Source: Flavobacteriales bacterium UBA6051
Lineage (GTDB): Bacteria > Bacteroidota > Bacteroidia > Flavobacteriales_D > Crocinitomicaceae
DNA: 64,000 nucleotides
Direction of reading: 5' to 3'
NCBI GenBank assembly: GCA_002427735.1
Contig: DIYP01000015.1
Location: forward strand, 119,993-183,992
The position numbers were made by a program, and so were the translations under genes. Positions 62,147-64,000 of the stretch are shown piece by piece; the stretch's first letter is position 1, and each line of letters begins with the position of its first letter. Under the pieces are notes generated by a model. It was not told the DNA's origin. It ran no database searches and saw only the letters and a program-made list of their open reading frames with translations.

Positions 62147-62154
62147 CAAAATTA
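62147..62154 (-). promoter_or_regulatory. -7 box upstream of valS
   Basis: TAATTTTG on the minus strand fits TAnnTTTG, 20 bp before the valS ATG. No -33 TTG at a good distance. A partial match only. Confidence 0.35.
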
Positions 62155-62192
62155 GTAAATCCATGTAGAATGCCCCCTTCGAATCAAAGCAT

Positions 62193-62200
62193 TATTTTTG
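62193..62200 (+). promoter_or_regulatory. -7 box upstream of the amidohydrolase gene
   Basis: TATTTTTG fits TAnnTTTG and lies 16 bp before the ATG at 62216, divergent from the valS box. No convincing -33 element. Confidence 0.35.
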
Positions 62201-62215
62201 AAAAAATAACGCAGC

Positions 62216-63901
62216 ATGAAGCACCTGTTCACACTCATTTTGTTTACCTCTTTTTTGGGACTTACAGCCTGTATGAAAGGAGAACATGTCGACTTGATAA
62301 TTCACAATGCCAACGTGCATACAATGAATGATCAAAACTCAGTAGAGGACGCCATTGCTATAAGAGATGGAAAGATCGTTGAAGTTGGACCTGAACGACA
62401 AATTCTAAATAAATACAGCGCTGACGAATACGTTGACGCTCAGAAAAAAGATGTATTCCCTGGATTTACCGATGCTCATGCACACATTTTATCCTATGCC
62501 AGACAGCAAATTAGCGTAGATTTAGTAGGGTGCAAATCCTACGATGAAATGCTCGTTCGTATTGAAAAGTATCAGAGTAAACATGATCGGGCCTTTATCA
62601 TTGGACGCGGATGGGATCAATCCCTCTGGAAAAGTGGTGAAATGCCAACAAATGAGCGATTAAATGAGCTGTTTCCTGATATTCCTGTTTGCCTATTCAG
62701 AATTGACGGCCACGCCTGCCTTGCGAATGACTACCTCATTAAAAAATCCAATGTTATTGAGAAATACCATTCAGACCCTGAGCTACACAACGGCGGGCAT
62801 TATGAGAAAATCGTCCTTGAAATAGGAGGTGGAATTGCAGGTTGGATGACCGATGAACCGTCTGGTGTTTTTGTCGACAATGCGATGAATCCAATTTTGG
62901 ACATCTTACCCGACTTTCCAGAAAGCGAGTTAGTAGAAGCTATATTGAGCATTCAAGACGAATTATATTCCTACGGAATTACTGGTGTGCATGAAGCAGG
63001 AATGAAACAATTTGAAGTCCAATTGTTCAAAAAACTAATCGACCAAGATCAATTAAAGCTCAACATCTATGGAATGCTACTTCCTACTGAGGACAATATT
63101 GCTTTCGCTGAAAAGAATGGAATTTACGAGCATGAAAATCTGTATATACGTAGTTTCAAAGTGTATGGAGACGGTGCTCTTGGTTCGCGCGGTGCATTTC
63201 TGAAGCAAACGTATAGTGATCGACACATCCATTCAGGTTACTTGTGCACCTCGGTAGAACGAATGAATGAAATTGCGGATATGTGCACACGGTTGGGCTA
63301 CCAAATGAACACACATGCTATTGGAGACTCTACAAACCGTGTTATGCTTGATATTTATAGGGACATTCATGAGGTCGACCCCGATCACCGGTGGCGTATT
63401 GAACATGCCCAAATTGTTGATCCAAAAGACTTTGACCTTTTTACGGAAGCAGGAGTATTTCCAAGTGTACAACCAACACACGCTGTATCGGATCAGCGTT
63501 GGGTAGAATCTCGCATTGGTGAACATCGAATGGAAGGAGCATATGCATACAAATCATTATTAGAACGGTTTGGAATGCTCGCTATTGGAACAGACTTTCC
63601 AGTTGAGAGAACAGATCCATTCCTAACTATTCATGCCGCCGTCAATCGCAAAAATGGCGAGGACATTCCAGGCAATGGTTTCTTATCATCGGAGCGTATT
63701 TCATTAGAAGAGTGCCTACGGGGTATGACCATCTGGGCTGCTACAGCATCTTTTCAGGAAAAACAACTAGGCAGTCTAGAAGAAGGAAAAGATGCCACGT
63801 TGGTGATTTTTGAACAACCGGTTAAGGCGAACGCGAAGTTTTCGCCAAACTTTGCCTTTTCAACTTATATCAAAGGAAAAAAGGTTTACTCCGTAGAATA
63901 A
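62216..63901 (+). CDS. Amidohydrolase family 3 (YtcJ-like) lipoprotein
   Basis: A 561-residue metal-dependent hydrolase. Lipoprotein signal (MKHLFTLILFTSFLGLTAC). The N-terminal composite beta-domain is typical (DLIIHNANVHTMNDQ, AIAIRDGKIVEVGP), then the metal site FPGFTDAHAHILS, VHEAGM, NTHAIGDST, WRIEHAQIVDP, and a late GTDFPVERTDPFLTIHAAVN. This is the YtcJ-like amidohydrolase 3 family, acting on amides of unknown identity. Length about 540-560 is normal. The terminal KGKKVYSVE is the conserved closing strand. Confidence 0.9.
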   Translation: MKHLFTLILFTSFLGLTACMKGEHVDLIIHNANVHTMNDQNSVEDAIAIRDGKIVEVGPERQILNKYSADEYVDAQKKDVFPGFTDAHAHILSYARQQISVDLVGCKSYDEMLVRIEKYQSKHDRAFIIGRGWDQSLWKSGEMPTNERLNELFPDIPVCLFRIDGHACLANDYLIKKSNVIEKYHSDPELHNGGHYEKIVLEIGGGIAGWMTDEPSGVFVDNAMNPILDILPDFPESELVEAILSIQDELYSYGITGVHEAGMKQFEVQLFKKLIDQDQLKLNIYGMLLPTEDNIAFAEKNGIYEHENLYIRSFKVYGDGALGSRGAFLKQTYSDRHIHSGYLCTSVERMNEIADMCTRLGYQMNTHAIGDSTNRVMLDIYRDIHEVDPDHRWRIEHAQIVDPKDFDLFTEAGVFPSVQPTHAVSDQRWVESRIGEHRMEGAYAYKSLLERFGMLAIGTDFPVERTDPFLTIHAAVNRKNGEDIPGNGFLSSERISLEECLRGMTIWAATASFQEKQLGSLEEGKDATLVIFEQPVKANAKFSPNFAFSTYIKGKKVYSVE

Positions 63902-63923
63902 ACCTTTACAAAAGTCCGAAATA

Positions 63924-64000
63924 TCAAACCAGAAAAGAAAATCGGACAATCCCTGCTAGAACGATGGACAAGAGATCGTTCTGAATGACACCGGCTTGTC
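63924..64000 (-). CDS. Possible 3' end of a minus-strand gene (partial)
   Basis: On the minus strand an open frame enters from the window edge and reads QAGVIQNDLLSIVLAGIVRF followed by SFLV and a TGA at 63926-63924. The hydrophobic composition would suit a C-terminal membrane or packing helix. Only 24 codons are visible, so this may be chance; the other two minus frames are less protein-like. Confidence 0.25.
   Translation of the reverse strand, partial: QAGVIQNDLLSIVLAGIVRFSFLV

Noticed and set aside
63958..63982. 8-bp stem AGAACGAT/ATCGTTCT near the right edge
   Set aside because: The loop is 9 bases and there is no T-run on either side, so I do not call it a terminator; it may lie within a gene that enters from the right.

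Overview
The window comes from a member of the Bacteroidota, most likely a marine Flavobacteriales lineage of the Cryomorphaceae/Crocinitomicaceae kind. The evidence is the number of secreted proteins with type IX secretion (T9SS) C-terminal sorting domains, promoters of the Bacteroidota type (TTG-N17/18-TAnnTTTG, twice as an exact TATCTTTG), AT-rich DNA with few Shine-Dalgarno sites, and family content typical of the phylum (lipoprotein sulfatase with its own formylglycine-generating enzyme, POT transporters, YifB, DUF819). The rank below phylum is inference.

Left flank (1-8358). A minus-strand operon runs from a lipoprotein sulfatase through a formylglycine-generating enzyme to a secreted protein cut by the window edge, with ATGA overlaps at both joints. 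Next come a stand-alone LuxR-type HTH protein and a YifB/ComM-like ATPase, both on the minus strand. A plus-strand unit follows: a MarR regulator with a 16-bp perfect palindrome at its start, a secreted NTF2-like/beta-lactamase-fold fusion, and a T9SS-secreted NHL-repeat protein.

Centre (8857-39601). Nineteen same-strand genes, spaced by no more than 34 bp and often overlapping, form a complete extracellular contractile injection system (eCIS, the Afp/PVC/MAC/AlgoCIS lineage). In order: DUF4255 terminator/cap protein, a cap-adaptor candidate, sheath, two tube proteins, a 50-residue DUF5908-type protein, LysM baseplate protein, VgrG-like spike, PAAR tip, gp25-like protein, two large baseplate proteins, a 1706-residue protein with five Ig/PKD-like modules (fibre candidate), tape-measure protein, a small membrane protein, a 1442-residue DUF4157 effector ending in a DNA/RNA non-specific nuclease domain, a candidate immunity or chaperone protein, a nine-helix membrane protein with a patatin lipase domain, and the AAA+ assembly ATPase. 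This is the window's main system. Its most unusual parts are the last cargo segment (nuclease, possible immunity protein, membrane-anchored lipase), an insertion of about 240 residues in the sheath, a highly charged segment in the tape measure, and the modular giant protein. The operon ends at a strong hairpin that also terminates the convergent neighbour.

Right flank (39647-64000). Mostly housekeeping and envelope genes: a T9SS cargo protein, rpmH, a vanadium-dependent haloperoxidase-type secreted enzyme, an MsbA-like ABC exporter, a mirror-image arrangement of two small-plus-large secreted protein pairs meeting at a 30-bp palindromic terminator, a DUF819 membrane protein, two tandem POT peptide transporters, an M1 lipoprotein aminopeptidase, valS and an amidohydrolase lipoprotein. 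The aminopeptidase and POT transporters suggest peptide feeding. The sulfatase, haloperoxidase and T9SS cargo suggest a surface- or algae-associated lifestyle, in which an eCIS could target eukaryotic or bacterial neighbours. No tRNA, rRNA, CRISPR array, transposase or integrase was seen.
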